From NCBI RefSeq assembly GCF_902859805.1, contig NZ_CADIKC010000005.1:186001-250000 (forward strand): a stretch of DNA of 64,000 nucleotides, given 5' to 3'. A program made the translations under genes and the position numbers. The notes beneath the pieces are model-generated. The model had not been told where the DNA came from, did no database searches, and saw only the letters and a program-made list of their open reading frames with translations. This document shows positions 44,493 to 53,681 of the stretch, piece after piece. The DNA is from Paraburkholderia sediminicola (GTDB lineage Bacteria; Pseudomonadota; Gammaproteobacteria; Burkholderiales; Burkholderiaceae). Positions within the stretch are counted from its first letter, which is position 1. Each line of letters starts with the position of its first letter.

Positions 44493-45020
44493 ATGGCAGG
44501 CATTCTGATCATTGCGCACGCTCCGTTCGCCACCGCGTTGCGCGATTGTATTTCGCACATCTACGGTGGCTTGCCGGCTCGCATCGGCGTGATCGATGTA
44601 TCGCCGGATTGCGATCCCGCACAGCAGGTCGCGTTCGCGCATTCGGAAATCGAGCGGCTCAAGGAAGAAAACGGCGCACTCGTGCTCACCGACATGTTTG
44701 GCGCCACGCCGGCGAATATCGCCGGGCGGCTCGCTTCGGTGCCGAACGTCCGTGTGCTGTGCGGCGTCAATCTGCCGATGCTGGTGCGCGCGGTCTGTTA
44801 TCGCGCGACGCCGCTCGACACGCTGGTCGACAAAGCGCTCGCCGGAGCCACCAAGGGCGTGCACGCAATCGGGCCCGCCACGCCGGCGCCGGTTGCGCCG
44901 CCCGCGGGGTCCAGTGACTGTTTGCCCGCTTTGCCGCCGGAGGCCGCCGCCGCCGACTGTTTGCAAGCGTTGCCGGCTGAGGCCGACCTGACGCAGAAAG
45001 CCGGCTCGACCGGGTTGTAA
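44493..45020 (+). CDS. PTS EIIA-Man-type protein
   Basis: 175 residues from the ATG at 44493. The first 130 are a mannose-family EIIA domain: AGILIIAHAPFA with the phosphorylated histidine and VLTDMFGATPANIAGRL. The C-terminal 40 residues are an Ala/Pro-rich tail (PATPAPVAPPAGSSD...) with a repeated CLPALP/CLQALP pattern and no known role. No EIIB or EIIC is encoded nearby, so with HPr and EI it forms a regulatory rather than sugar-importing PTS. Confidence 0.88.
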   Translation: MAGILIIAHAPFATALRDCISHIYGGLPARIGVIDVSPDCDPAQQVAFAHSEIERLKEENGALVLTDMFGATPANIAGRLASVPNVRVLCGVNLPMLVRAVCYRATPLDTLVDKALAGATKGVHAIGPATPAPVAPPAGSSDCLPALPPEAAAADCLQALPAEADLTQKAGSTGL

Positions 45021-45125
45021 GCGGATCTCACGGTTTTAAAGGATCGCGATTGGGTCGCGCCCAATCGCAGCTGGTTTGCAGTTTCACCTTTCACTACAAC
45101 ACTTACCCGCGCTTCGGACCATCAC

Positions 45126-45395
45126 ATGCTGCAACAGGAAACGACTATTGTGAACAAGCTGGGGCTGCACGCGCGCGCGTCGGCCAAGTTGACGCAACTC
45201 GCGGGCAACTACCAGGCGGAAATCTGGATGAGCCGCAATGGCCGCCGTATCAATGCCAAGAGCATCATGGGTGTGATGATGCTGGCCGCGGGTATAGGCA
45301 GCACGGTGCTGATCGAAACAGAAGGCACCGACGAAAAAGAAGCCATGGACGCATTGTTGAAACTGATTGCTGATAAATTCGGCGAAGGTCAGTGA
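45126..45395 (+). CDS. ptsH: Phosphocarrier HPr
   Basis: 89 residues. Active-site histidine in KLGLHARASAKL and the regulatory serine region NAKSIMGVMML. Transfers phosphate from EI to EIIA. Lies 105 bp after the EIIA gene and before ptsI. A Rho-independent terminator sits between ptsH and ptsI, so ptsI output may be partly uncoupled. Confidence 0.95.
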   Translation: MLQQETTIVNKLGLHARASAKLTQLAGNYQAEIWMSRNGRRINAKSIMGVMMLAAGIGSTVLIETEGTDEKEAMDALLKLIADKFGEGQ

Positions 45396-45422
45396 ATTCA
45401 CGCGTTACCGTTGCCTGAAGCA

Positions 45423-45453
45423 AAATGCCGCGGCTGTCCGCGGCATTTTTTTT
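45423..45453 (+). terminator. Terminator/attenuator between ptsH and ptsI
   Basis: AAATGCCGCGG-CTGT-CCGCGGCATTT with a run of eight T. Strong intrinsic terminator 28 bp after ptsH. Confidence 0.88.
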
Positions 45454-45683
45454 AGCGCGAGACAATCGCAGCTTGAGAAGCTTCTGCTTGTGGCGCGCGG
45501 GGGTTCGCGTTGCCGGAGCGCAAGCTCGCCGGAGGCGCATTGTTGCGGATGGTTACGGTATTTCGTGCTGCGCTGCACACAGCCCTAACGTATCTACAAC
45601 GGGCGCGGAATTTATAATGACCAGCAGAGTCTGAGAGCATTGCAGCGGTTTGCCGCGGCATCACACAACTAGAGGAGGTGCGC

Positions 45684-47432
45684 GTGTCCTTCACGCTGCA
45701 TGGAATTCCCGTGTCACGCGGTATCGCCATCGGGCGGGCCTATCTGATCGCCCCGGCTGCACTTGACGTAGACCACTATTTGATCGAACCCGCCCAGATC
45801 GAGGGCGAGATCGAGCGCTTTCGCACGGCCCAGCAACATGTGCACTACGAGCTCGACACGTTGCGTGCCGATCTCGCGGCAGACGCGCCGAGCGAAATGG
45901 GCGCGTTCATCAACGTTCATTCAATGATCCTGAACGATGCAATGCTCGTGCAGGAAACCATCGACCTGATCCGTACGCGCCGTTACAACGTGGAGTGGGC
46001 GCTGACCGAACAGCTCGAACGCCTGTCGCGCCATTTCGACGATATCGAAGACGAATACCTGCGCGAGCGGAAAGCCGACATCGAACAGGTGGTGGAACGC
46101 GTGCTGAAGGCGCTTGCCGGCGCTTCGGTGGCGCTGGTGGACGGCGTGCACGGTACCTGCGACGAAATGATCGTGGTCGCGCACGACATCGCGCCGGCCG
46201 ACATGATGCAGTTCAAAACGCAAACGTTTCAGGGCTTCGTCACCGATCTCGGCGGACGGACTTCGCATACGGCGATTGTCGCGCGCAGCCTCGGCATTCC
46301 GGCAGCGGTTGGCGTGCAGCATGCGAGCCAGCTGATCCGGCAAGACGACCTGATCATTGTCGACGGTGATCACGGCATCGTGATCGTCGATCCCGCACCG
46401 ATCGTGCTGGAAGAATACTCGTACCGTCAGAGCGAAAAAGCGCTGGAGCAGCGCAAGCTGCAACGGCTGAAGTTTTCGCCCACGCAAACACTTTGCGGCA
46501 CGCGCATCGAACTGTGCGCAAATATCGAGTTGCCGGAGGACGCGCGCGCGGCCGTGGATTCAGGCGCAACCGGGGTGGGCCTGTTCCGCACCGAGTTCCT
46601 GTTCATGAATCACAAGCACCAGTTGCCGGAAGAGGAGGAGCAGTTCGCGGCCTATCGCCGCGCGGTCGAGTTGATGAACGGTTTGCCGGTAACGATCCGT
46701 ACGATCGACGTCGGCGCCGACAAGCCGCTCGATTCGATGAGTGGTGGCGACGGTTACGAAACCGCACCGAACCCCGCCTTGGGGCTCAGAGCGATTCGCT
46801 GGAGCCTCTCGGAACCGCAGATGTTCCTGACGCAACTGCGCGCGATTCTCCGTGCGTCGGCGTTCGGCAAGGTGAAGATTCTGATTCCGATGCTTGCGCA
46901 CGCGCAGGAGATCGATCAGACGCTCGATCTGATTCGCGAGGCCAAGCGTCAACTGGACGATGCCGGAATCGCCTACGATCCGAACGTGCAGGTCGGCGCG
47001 ATGATCGAGATTCCGGCTGCAGCGATTGCGTTGCCGCTGTTTCTCAAGCGGCTGGATTTTCTGTCGATCGGCACCAACGATCTGATCCAGTACACGCTGG
47101 CGATCGATCGCGCGGACAACTCGGTCGCGCATCTGTACGACCCGCTGCATCCGGCGGTGCTGCATCTGATCGCCTTCACGCTGCGCGAGGCGAAGCGGGC
47201 GGGGGTGCCGGTGTCGGTGTGCGGCGAGATGGCGGGCGACCCGGCGTTGACGCGTCTGTTGCTTGGCATGGGCCTTACCGAGTTCTCGATGCACCCGAGC
47301 CAGTTGCTGGTGGTCAAGCAGGAAGTCCTGCGCTCGCATCTGAAGACGCTCGAAAAGCCGGTGGCCGACGTGCTGGCTTCGTTCGAACCGGAAGAGGTGC
47401 AGGCGGCGTTGAAGCGCGTGGTGCTGGCTTGA
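45684..47432 (+). CDS. ptsI: PTS enzyme I (phosphoenolpyruvate-protein phosphotransferase)
   Basis: 582 residues from the GTG at 45684, five bases after AGGAGG; the GTG at 45678 overlaps that site and is less likely. N-terminal HPr-binding helical domain, phosphohistidine segment GGRTSHTAIVARSLGIPAAVG, and the PEP-binding C-terminal barrel (GLFRTEFLFMN, SIGTNDLIQYTLAIDR, VSVCGEMAGDP). It takes phosphate from PEP and passes it to HPr. Last gene of the regulatory PTS; a bidirectional terminator follows. Confidence 0.95.
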   Translation: MSFTLHGIPVSRGIAIGRAYLIAPAALDVDHYLIEPAQIEGEIERFRTAQQHVHYELDTLRADLAADAPSEMGAFINVHSMILNDAMLVQETIDLIRTRRYNVEWALTEQLERLSRHFDDIEDEYLRERKADIEQVVERVLKALAGASVALVDGVHGTCDEMIVVAHDIAPADMMQFKTQTFQGFVTDLGGRTSHTAIVARSLGIPAAVGVQHASQLIRQDDLIIVDGDHGIVIVDPAPIVLEEYSYRQSEKALEQRKLQRLKFSPTQTLCGTRIELCANIELPEDARAAVDSGATGVGLFRTEFLFMNHKHQLPEEEEQFAAYRRAVELMNGLPVTIRTIDVGADKPLDSMSGGDGYETAPNPALGLRAIRWSLSEPQMFLTQLRAILRASAFGKVKILIPMLAHAQEIDQTLDLIREAKRQLDDAGIAYDPNVQVGAMIEIPAAAIALPLFLKRLDFLSIGTNDLIQYTLAIDRADNSVAHLYDPLHPAVLHLIAFTLREAKRAGVPVSVCGEMAGDPALTRLLLGMGLTEFSMHPSQLLVVKQEVLRSHLKTLEKPVADVLASFEPEEVQAALKRVVLA

Positions 47433-47464
47433 AACTGAAAATCCGGATTGGTGGGTTCAAATGA

Positions 47465-47492
47465 AAAACGCCGCACATATGTGCGGCGTTTT
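47465..47492. terminator. Bidirectional terminator between ptsI and moeB
   Basis: Perfect palindrome AAAACGCCGCACAT/ATGTGCGGCGTTTT between two converging genes. Confidence 0.88.
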
Positions 47493-47522
47493 CCTTTTGG
47501 CGTCTTGCTTGCTCGCGTGGGC

Positions 47523-48281
47523 TCACGCCTGATGCCGCTGCCCGCATACCGGGCAATCCGGCTGACGCGCAATGCGCATCGTGTTCCATTCCATCCGCAG
47601 CGAATCGAGCATCGTGAGACGGCCCATCAGCGGCGTGCCGATTTCGCCGATCACTTTCAGCGCTTCGGCCGCCTGCATCGAACCGATGATGCCGACTGTG
47701 GGCGCGAACACGCCCATCGTCGAACACGCGACTTCCTCGAACGGTTGATCTTCCGGGAACACGCACGCATAGCAGGGCGACGCCGCGTCGCGGAAATCGA
47801 AGGTGCTGATCTGGCCGTCGAAACGCAAGGCCGCGCCTGAGACCAAAGGCACGCCATGCTTCACGCAGGCGCGGTTGATCGCGTGGCGCGTGGCGAAGTT
47901 ATCCGTGCAATCGAGCACAACCGTGGCGTGCGGCACCTCGTGATCGAGCCATGCATCGTCGACGCGTTCGGCCACCGCGTTCACTACCACCTCAGGATTG
48001 ATCTGGGCGATCGCGTCGCGCCCGGACTCCACCTTCTTGCGCCCGACCGACGCTGTCACATGCAAAATCTGCCGCTGCAGATTGGTCAGGTCGACCGTAT
48101 CCGCATCGACCAGCGTGAGACGGCCGACACCTGCTGCTGCCAGATACATCGCTGCCGGCGAACCCAGGCCGCCCGCGCCGACAATGATCGCGTGCGCGTC
48201 GATAAAGCGCTGCTGCGCCTCGATGCCGATTTCGTCGACGAGGATGTGGCGGGAATAGCGGAGGAGTTGATCGTCGTTCAT
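47523..48281 (-). CDS. moeB: MoeB/ThiF-family adenylyltransferase
   Basis: 252 residues of the E1-like family: RYSRHILVDEIG, nucleotide-binding GAGGLGSP, DADTVDLTNLQRQ, the DCTDNFATRHAIN loop, the catalytic cysteine region CSTMGVFAP and structural Zn cysteines (CYACVF, CPVCG). It adenylates the C-terminus of a sulfur-carrier protein (MoaD or ThiS), so it serves molybdopterin or thiamine synthesis; the two roles cannot be told apart from this locus. Convergent with ptsI and just downstream of the ctpA gene, 176 bp away on the same strand. Confidence 0.9.
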   Translation of the reverse strand: MNDDQLLRYSRHILVDEIGIEAQQRFIDAHAIIVGAGGLGSPAAMYLAAAGVGRLTLVDADTVDLTNLQRQILHVTASVGRKKVESGRDAIAQINPEVVVNAVAERVDDAWLDHEVPHATVVLDCTDNFATRHAINRACVKHGVPLVSGAALRFDGQISTFDFRDAASPCYACVFPEDQPFEEVACSTMGVFAPTVGIIGSMQAAEALKVIGEIGTPLMGRLTMLDSLRMEWNTMRIARQPDCPVCGQRHQA

Positions 48282-48457
48282 GGCGGGGCGCGTGGAGTGT
48301 CGCGCAATGAGATGCAGGACCGATGGCCTGCCATGCGCGGTTTCGTTATTTTAATCGCGCCGGGGAGCGGGTGTTCTTGCTGGTGCCGGGTATTACGGCT
48401 GTACTGCTACGTGTCTTCGCAGCACGTTCCGCTGCGAAGACACGTTGGGTTTGCTGC

Positions 48458-50038
48458 TTAGTTGCTTTGCGTAGCAGGTGCCGAGGCCGGTGCCGATGCG
48501 CCCGGTACCGGTTGCGTCGGCTTCACCGCGACCGGCGCGGAGGCCGATGCTGCCGGCTTGTTTTGCGCCAGACGCCGCTCGGTCAGCGACTTCGATTCCT
48601 GCACCGGCTTGCCTTCCAGCTTGTTCAGCGCCTGCGTCAGCATGAAGTCGTCGGTCGAACCGAACTCGACCGGCTTGCGCTCACGATCCTTCTGACGCTG
48701 TTCCGGCGTCTTCTTGTCGTTTTGCTCTTCAAGCTGGCGCAGTTGGTCCATGCGCTCCTGTTCGCGCTGGTCCGCTTCCTTCTTCTCGTTCGGATCCTGC
48801 GTGTTCGCAAGGTGGTTCGAGTAGTCGACTTCGCGCGTAACCAGTGCGTCGTCCGGATCGCCTTCTGCGTATTGGTCGACCGCGATGTCAGGACGGATGC
48901 CTTTGTTCTGGATCGAACGGCCGCTCGGCGTGTAGTAGTACGCCGTGGTCAGACGCAAGGCGGTGTCCGCCGTCATCGGGCGGACGGTCTGCACCGAGCC
49001 TTTGCCGAACGTGGTCTTGCCGACGATCAGCGCACGATGTTGATCCTGCAGTGCGCCCGCGACGATTTCCGAAGCCGACGCCGAGTAGGCGTTGGTCAGC
49101 ACGATCATCGGCACAGTCTTGAAGATCGGCGCTTCGTCCTTCAGCGGATCGCTGTCGAAGGATTGCAGGCGGTAGTTATCGTACGTGTCGCGATAGACCT
49201 GCTTCGAATCCGGGATCTGACCGTTGGTCGACACCACAACCGAATTCGACGGCAGGAACGCGCCGGCGACGCCGACCGCGCTTTGCAGCAGACCACCGCC
49301 GTTATTGCGCAGGTCGAGCACGAGACCCTTCAGGTTCGGCTGTTGACGGGCGATGTCTTGCAGCTTGGCGGCCAGATCAGGCGTGGTGCGTTCCTGGAAG
49401 CTGGTGATGCGGACATAGGCGTAGCCCGGCGCCAGGATCTTCATCTTGACCGACTGGACCTTGATGATCGCGCGCGTCACCGTGAGCGGGAACGTGCGGT
49501 CGTCGGTCTTGCGGAAGATGGTCAGGGTGACCTTGGTGCCCGGATCGCCGCGCATCTGCTTGACGGCCTGGTCGAGCGTCATGCCGCGCACCGGCTTGTC
49601 ATTGATACGGGTGATCAGGTCGCCCGGACGGATGCCGGCGCGGAACGCGGGCGTGTCTTCAATCGGCGAGATCACCTTGATCAAGCCGTCTTCCGACGAA
49701 ATTTCGATGCCGAGACCCGCGAAGCGACCCTTGGTCTGCTCCTGCAGTTCTTCGTAATCGGTCTTGTCGAGATACGACGAGTGCGGGTCGAGGCTCGACA
49801 CCATGCCCTTGATCGCGGCGGTGAGGAGCTTTTTATCGTCTACCGGCTCGACGTACTCATGCTTGATTTGCCCGAAGACTTCGGCAAAGAGCCGGAGTTG
49901 GTCCAGCGGCAACGGTGCGACGGCGCTCGAGGCGGCGCTGGCGGGTTGCTGGGCCGAGGCGGAGAGTTGCAGGGTGGCAAATGCGCCGGTAGCAAGGCCC
50001 GCGGCAATCAGGCCGATATTTTTCAGGTTCTTTCGCAT
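48458..50038 (-). CDS. ctpA: Carboxyl-terminal processing protease (S41)
   Basis: 526 residues. Signal-anchor (KNIGLIAAGLATGAFATLQL), PDZ domain (FAGLGIEISSEDGLIKVISPIEDTPAFRAGI...) and S41 catalytic core: LVLDLRNNGGGLLQSAV, the serine in NAYSASASEIVAGAL and the lysine in GKTTFGKGSVQ. The C-terminal region is Gln/Glu/Lys-rich, then Ala/Pro/Ser-rich. Periplasmic protease that trims proteins from the C-terminus. It precedes moeB in a leftward pair. Confidence 0.92.
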   Translation of the reverse strand: MRKNLKNIGLIAAGLATGAFATLQLSASAQQPASAASSAVAPLPLDQLRLFAEVFGQIKHEYVEPVDDKKLLTAAIKGMVSSLDPHSSYLDKTDYEELQEQTKGRFAGLGIEISSEDGLIKVISPIEDTPAFRAGIRPGDLITRINDKPVRGMTLDQAVKQMRGDPGTKVTLTIFRKTDDRTFPLTVTRAIIKVQSVKMKILAPGYAYVRITSFQERTTPDLAAKLQDIARQQPNLKGLVLDLRNNGGGLLQSAVGVAGAFLPSNSVVVSTNGQIPDSKQVYRDTYDNYRLQSFDSDPLKDEAPIFKTVPMIVLTNAYSASASEIVAGALQDQHRALIVGKTTFGKGSVQTVRPMTADTALRLTTAYYYTPSGRSIQNKGIRPDIAVDQYAEGDPDDALVTREVDYSNHLANTQDPNEKKEADQREQERMDQLRQLEEQNDKKTPEQRQKDRERKPVEFGSTDDFMLTQALNKLEGKPVQESKSLTERRLAQNKPAASASAPVAVKPTQPVPGASAPASAPATQSN

Positions 50039-50352
50039 AGAGTCTGTTGCGGTCGGGAGCGCGTGGCAGCGTCGATAGAGATGGGGACGGACAAGTATAA
50101 CTGCACACCTGCCCAGTCAGGGCGCAGCGCAGGCAATCGTGATTCGACAGCGCCGGCGGGTCCTGGTTCGTGACTCGGCGCTCGCGACGCAGAAGTAATG
50201 TGCAGTAACCGCAAGATGGCAGTGAGATGGCGCAATTGACAGCCGGCGGGACGCGTACGCCGGTAGGTCTTGCCGATGGGACGGCCCGTTTGCCGGGCCC
50301 CCGCTGCAAATTTCTGCTACAGACGGGGGTCGCGGCGGCCGGTGGTCCCGGT
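50039..50352. other. Gap between ctpA and gpmA
   Basis: About 310 bp without a gene. It must carry the ctpA promoter. GC-rich frames crossing it are shadows. No hairpin or repeat stood out. Confidence 0.4.
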
Positions 50353-51099
50353 TTAGCCTGCCTTGCCCTGCTTGGCGACAGCGGCCTGCGCCTTCGCAAT
50401 CGCGTCCTGGTCGCCCAGGTAGTAGTGCTTGACCGGCTTCAGGTTTTCGTCGAGTTCATAGACGAGCGGCACGCCGTTCGGGATATTCAGGCCGACGATG
50501 TCGTCGTCCGAAATGTTGTCCAGGTACTTCACCATGGCGCGGATCGAGTTGCCGTGCGCGGCGATCACGACCTTGCGGCCCGACTTGATGGCCGGCGCAA
50601 TCGACTCGTTCCACAACGGCAGAACGCGTGCGACGGTGTCCTTCAGGCACTCGGTGAGCGGCAATTGCTCGCGCGGCACCTTGGCGTAGCGCGGATCGTC
50701 GTAAGGCGCGCGTTCGTCCGACGGATCGAGCGCCGGCGGCGGCGTGTCGTAGCTGCGGCGCCAGACCAGCACCTGTTCGTCGCCGAATTTGGCGGCGGTT
50801 TCCGCCTTGTTCAGACCCGACAGCGCGCCGTAGTGGCGTTCGTTCAGGCGCCAGGAATGCACCACCGGCAGATACATCAGGTCCATCTGGTCCTGCACGT
50901 GCCACAAGGTGCGGACCGCGCGCTTGAGCACCGACGTGTAGGCGATATCGAACGTGTAGCCCGATTCCTTCAGCAGCACGCCCGCTTGCTGCGCTTCACG
51001 ATTGCCCTGTTCGGTCAGGTCGACGTCGACCCAGCCTGTGAAGCGGTTTTCCTTGTTCCACGTCGATTCGCCGTGGCGGATGAGAACGAGTTTGTACAT
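50353..51099 (-). CDS. gpmA: 2,3-bisphosphoglycerate-dependent phosphoglycerate mutase
   Basis: 248 residues. LVLIRHGESTWNKENRFTGW with the phosphohistidine, YTSVLKRAVRTLW, LNERHYGALSGLNK and VIAAHGNSIRAMVKYL. Interconverts 3- and 2-phosphoglycerate in glycolysis and gluconeogenesis. Divergent from the rhodanese-grxC-secB-gpsA operon, with 137 bp between the starts. Confidence 0.95.
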   Translation of the reverse strand: MYKLVLIRHGESTWNKENRFTGWVDVDLTEQGNREAQQAGVLLKESGYTFDIAYTSVLKRAVRTLWHVQDQMDLMYLPVVHSWRLNERHYGALSGLNKAETAAKFGDEQVLVWRRSYDTPPPALDPSDERAPYDDPRYAKVPREQLPLTECLKDTVARVLPLWNESIAPAIKSGRKVVIAAHGNSIRAMVKYLDNISDDDIVGLNIPNGVPLVYELDENLKPVKHYYLGDQDAIAKAQAAVAKQGKAG

Positions 51100-51236
51100 G
51101 AGATTGCCGGTCGGTAGTAAGGAAGCGGTAAAGCGTTGCGAAGATCCTCTGGAGGAGCGCCGCCATCGCGTCAGACGGTTATTTTATAATGGCTGGATTG
51201 CCCTTTTCGATTTCTCTCTTTTTCGGCGGATTTTCC

Positions 51237-51662
51237 GTGAAGTTTTTCACTGATTACACAAACCTTGTACTGATCGCAATCGTCCTCATCTCCGGTGGGT
51301 TGCTGCTGTGGCCGACGATCAGCCGGCGTGGCCGCGGTGGCCTGTCGGCCGCTGAAGCCACTCAACTGATCAACCGGCGCAATGCGGCGGTCATCGATCT
51401 GCGTCCGTCCGCCGACTTTGCCAAGGGCCATCTGCCCGCGGCACGGCACCTTGAATTTGCAGAGCTGCAGGCGAAAGTCGCGCAACTCGTGAAGAACAAG
51501 AGCAACCCGGTGCTGCTGGTATGCCAGACCGGCCAGCAGTCGAACAAGGCAGCGCGTATCGTGCAGGATGCGGGATACGCCGAAGTCCATGTTCTCGAAG
51601 GCGGTGTCGACGCCTGGCAGAAAGCCGGTATGCCGGTTGTGAAACAAGGAGCAGCCAAGTGA
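51237..51662 (+). CDS. Membrane-anchored rhodanese-domain protein
   Basis: 141 residues from the GTG at 51237 (GGCGGA six bases before). The ATG at 51189 sits in a TATAAT-like -10 box (51184-51189) and is less likely. One N-terminal membrane helix (LVLIAIVLISGGLLLWP), then a single rhodanese domain with AAVIDLRPSADFAKGHLPAA and the active-site cysteine in VLLVCQTGQQS. The counterpart of YibN in E. coli. First gene of the operon; its stop overlaps the grxC start. Confidence 0.9.
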   Translation: MKFFTDYTNLVLIAIVLISGGLLLWPTISRRGRGGLSAAEATQLINRRNAAVIDLRPSADFAKGHLPAARHLEFAELQAKVAQLVKNKSNPVLLVCQTGQQSNKAARIVQDAGYAEVHVLEGGVDAWQKAGMPVVKQGAAK

Positions 51663-51919
51663 ACAAAGTCATCATGTACAGCACCCAGGTGTGCCCGTAT
51701 TGCCAGATGGCCGAACGTCTTTTAAAGTCGCGCGGCGTCGAGCACGTTGAAAAGGTACTGATCGACAAAGACCCGGCCCGTCGTGAAGAAATGATGACCC
51801 GGACCGGTCGCCGTACGGTGCCGCAGGTGTTCATCGGCGAGACGCATGTCGGCGGGTACGATGATCTGTCCGCGCTCGATCGCGCGGGCGGTTTGATGCC
51901 TCTGCTCGAACCTGCCTGA
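51659..51919 (+). CDS. grxC: Glutaredoxin 3
   Basis: 86 residues. Active site CPYC (VIMYSTQVCPYCQMAE), TVPQVFIG and GGYDDLSAL glutathione-binding segments. GTG start overlapping the upstream TGA (GTGA). Reduces disulfides with glutathione, made by the nearby gshAB genes. The order rhodanese-grxC-secB-gpsA matches that of E. coli. Confidence 0.93.
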   Translation: MNKVIMYSTQVCPYCQMAERLLKSRGVEHVEKVLIDKDPARREEMMTRTGRRTVPQVFIGETHVGGYDDLSALDRAGGLMPLLEPA

Positions 51920-52094
51920 ACGAAGCTGCCTGACTCATGCGCCGGCCGGCGCGTGAGTGGGGCAGGTGAAATACAAGTCGGCGCGTGCTGGCCCTTCAAG
52001 AAGAACCTCGAGGGCCGGCGATGCGCCGCAACGATCTGGCGGCCCGTGAGTCATGGGCCGCCGCCATGCATACCTATCAGGGAATCACTCAATC

Positions 52095-52565
52095 ATGTCC
52101 GACGAGAATAACCAGCCGTTCTTCAACATCCAGCGCATCTACCTGAAGGACATGTCGCTCGAGCAGCCGAATTCGCCGGGCATCTTCCTCGAGCAGGAAA
52201 TGCCGTCGGTCGAAGTCGAAGTCGACGTGAAGGCCGAGCGCCTCGCCGACACCGTGTTCGAAATCCTCGTGACGGGCACGGTCACGGCCAAGGTGTCGGA
52301 CAAGGTTGCGTTCCTGATCGAAGCCAAGCAAGCCGGCATTTTCGACATCCGCAACATTCCGGCTGAACAGATCGACCCGCTGGTCGGCATTGCCTGCCCG
52401 ACGATCCTGTTCCCGTACCTGCGCTCGAACATCGCCGACGCGATTACCCGCGCAGGCTTCCCGCCGATCCACCTCGCCGAGATCAACTTCCAGGCGCTGT
52501 ACGAGCAACGTCTCGCGCAAATGGGCGGCCAGGAAGGCGCGGCGCAAAACGGCGTCACGCATTAA
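52095..52565 (+). CDS. secB: Protein-export chaperone SecB
   Basis: 156 residues. FFNIQRIYLKDMSLEQPNSP at the start, VFLIE.KQAGIFDIRNI and the LFPYLRSNIADAITRAGFPPIHLAEINFQALY helix that is near-invariant in SecB. Holds precursors unfolded and hands them to SecA. Third gene of the operon, 22 bp before gpsA. The ATG at 52095 is preferred; upstream codons are not homologous. Confidence 0.95.
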   Translation: MSDENNQPFFNIQRIYLKDMSLEQPNSPGIFLEQEMPSVEVEVDVKAERLADTVFEILVTGTVTAKVSDKVAFLIEAKQAGIFDIRNIPAEQIDPLVGIACPTILFPYLRSNIADAITRAGFPPIHLAEINFQALYEQRLAQMGGQEGAAQNGVTH

Positions 52566-52587
52566 ACGCGTCCGTTCGGTGCCGGCT

Positions 52588-53586
52588 ATGAAGGTTGCTG
52601 TCCTCGGCGCCGGTGCATGGGGCACAGCCCTCGCCGGCCATCTGGCCGCACGGCACGACACGGTGCTGTGGGCGCGTGAACCCGCGCTCATCGCCGATCT
52701 CTCCGCTTCGCACGAAAACGCCCGCTATCTGGCGGGCGTTGCTTTGCCGCCGTCCCTTCGCTATGAAGCCGATCTGAACGCAGCGCTCGACCATGCGCTC
52801 GCCGACGACGCGTTATGCGTCGTGGCGACGCCGGTTGCCGGTCTGCGGGGTCTGTTCCGGGCGATGCACGACGCGGGCAAAGTGCCGGCGCATGTGGTGT
52901 GGTTGTGCAAAGGTTTCGAAGCCGACTCGCAGTTGTTGCCGCATCAGGTGGTCGCGGCTGAATTGCCGGGGCATGGCAGTAACGGCGTGCTGTCGGGTCC
53001 CAGTTTCGCTCGTGAAGTCGGGCAGGGCTTGCCGGTCGCGTTGACGATCGCGAGTACGTCGGCAACATGCCGGGAGCGCACGGTTGCTGCATTCCATCAT
53101 GGCGCTATGCGCATCTATACCGGCGATGACATCGTCGGCGTGGAAGTAGGCGGCGCGGTGAAGAACGTGTTAGCGATTGCCACGGGTATTGCCGATGGCC
53201 TCGGCCTCGGTCTTAATGCACGTGCGGCGCTGATTACGCGTGGCCTCGCTGAAATGTCACGCCTAGGCGTGACGCTCGGCGGGCGGGCGGAGACGTTCAC
53301 CGGTTTGACCGGGCTGGGCGATCTGATCCTGACCGCCACAGGCGATCTCTCGCGCAATCGCACGGTCGGCGTGCAACTCGCCGCGGGCCGTACGCTCGAC
53401 GATATCCTCGGCGGCCTCGGTCACGTGGCCGAAGGCGTGCGTTGTGCACAAGCTGTGCTGGCGATCGCTCGCGCTCACGCGATCGAAATGCCGATCACGC
53501 AGGCGGTCTGTGCCGTGCTGTTCGACGGCGTAGCGCCCCGCGACGCCGTGAGCGCCCTCTTGCGGCGCGATTCGAAAGCAGAATAA
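52588..53586 (+). CDS. gpsA: Glycerol-3-phosphate dehydrogenase [NAD(P)+]
   Basis: 332 residues. MKVAVLGAGAWGTALA dinucleotide fold, WLCKGFEADS, LSGPSFAREVGQGLPVA, the catalytic lysine in VGGAVKNVLAIATGIADGLGLG and TGLGDLILTATGDLSRNR. Makes sn-glycerol-3-phosphate for phospholipid synthesis. Fourth gene of the rhodanese-grxC-secB-gpsA operon; followed by the macro-domain gene. Confidence 0.95.
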   Translation: MKVAVLGAGAWGTALAGHLAARHDTVLWAREPALIADLSASHENARYLAGVALPPSLRYEADLNAALDHALADDALCVVATPVAGLRGLFRAMHDAGKVPAHVVWLCKGFEADSQLLPHQVVAAELPGHGSNGVLSGPSFAREVGQGLPVALTIASTSATCRERTVAAFHHGAMRIYTGDDIVGVEVGGAVKNVLAIATGIADGLGLGLNARAALITRGLAEMSRLGVTLGGRAETFTGLTGLGDLILTATGDLSRNRTVGVQLAAGRTLDDILGGLGHVAEGVRCAQAVLAIARAHAIEMPITQAVCAVLFDGVAPRDAVSALLRRDSKAE

Positions 53587-53681
53587 GTCTTGTCTTTCAG
53601 CCGTTTAGCGCGAAAAGCGCTGAACGGCTGCCTACCATCGCTGTCCACGTTTTATCGACGCTTCGGACTAGCGAGGTTCTC

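Noticed and set aside
48323..50173. 616-codon plus-strand frame across ctpA
   Set aside because: Antisense shadow of a clear S41 protease; Arg/Val/Leu-rich with no motif.
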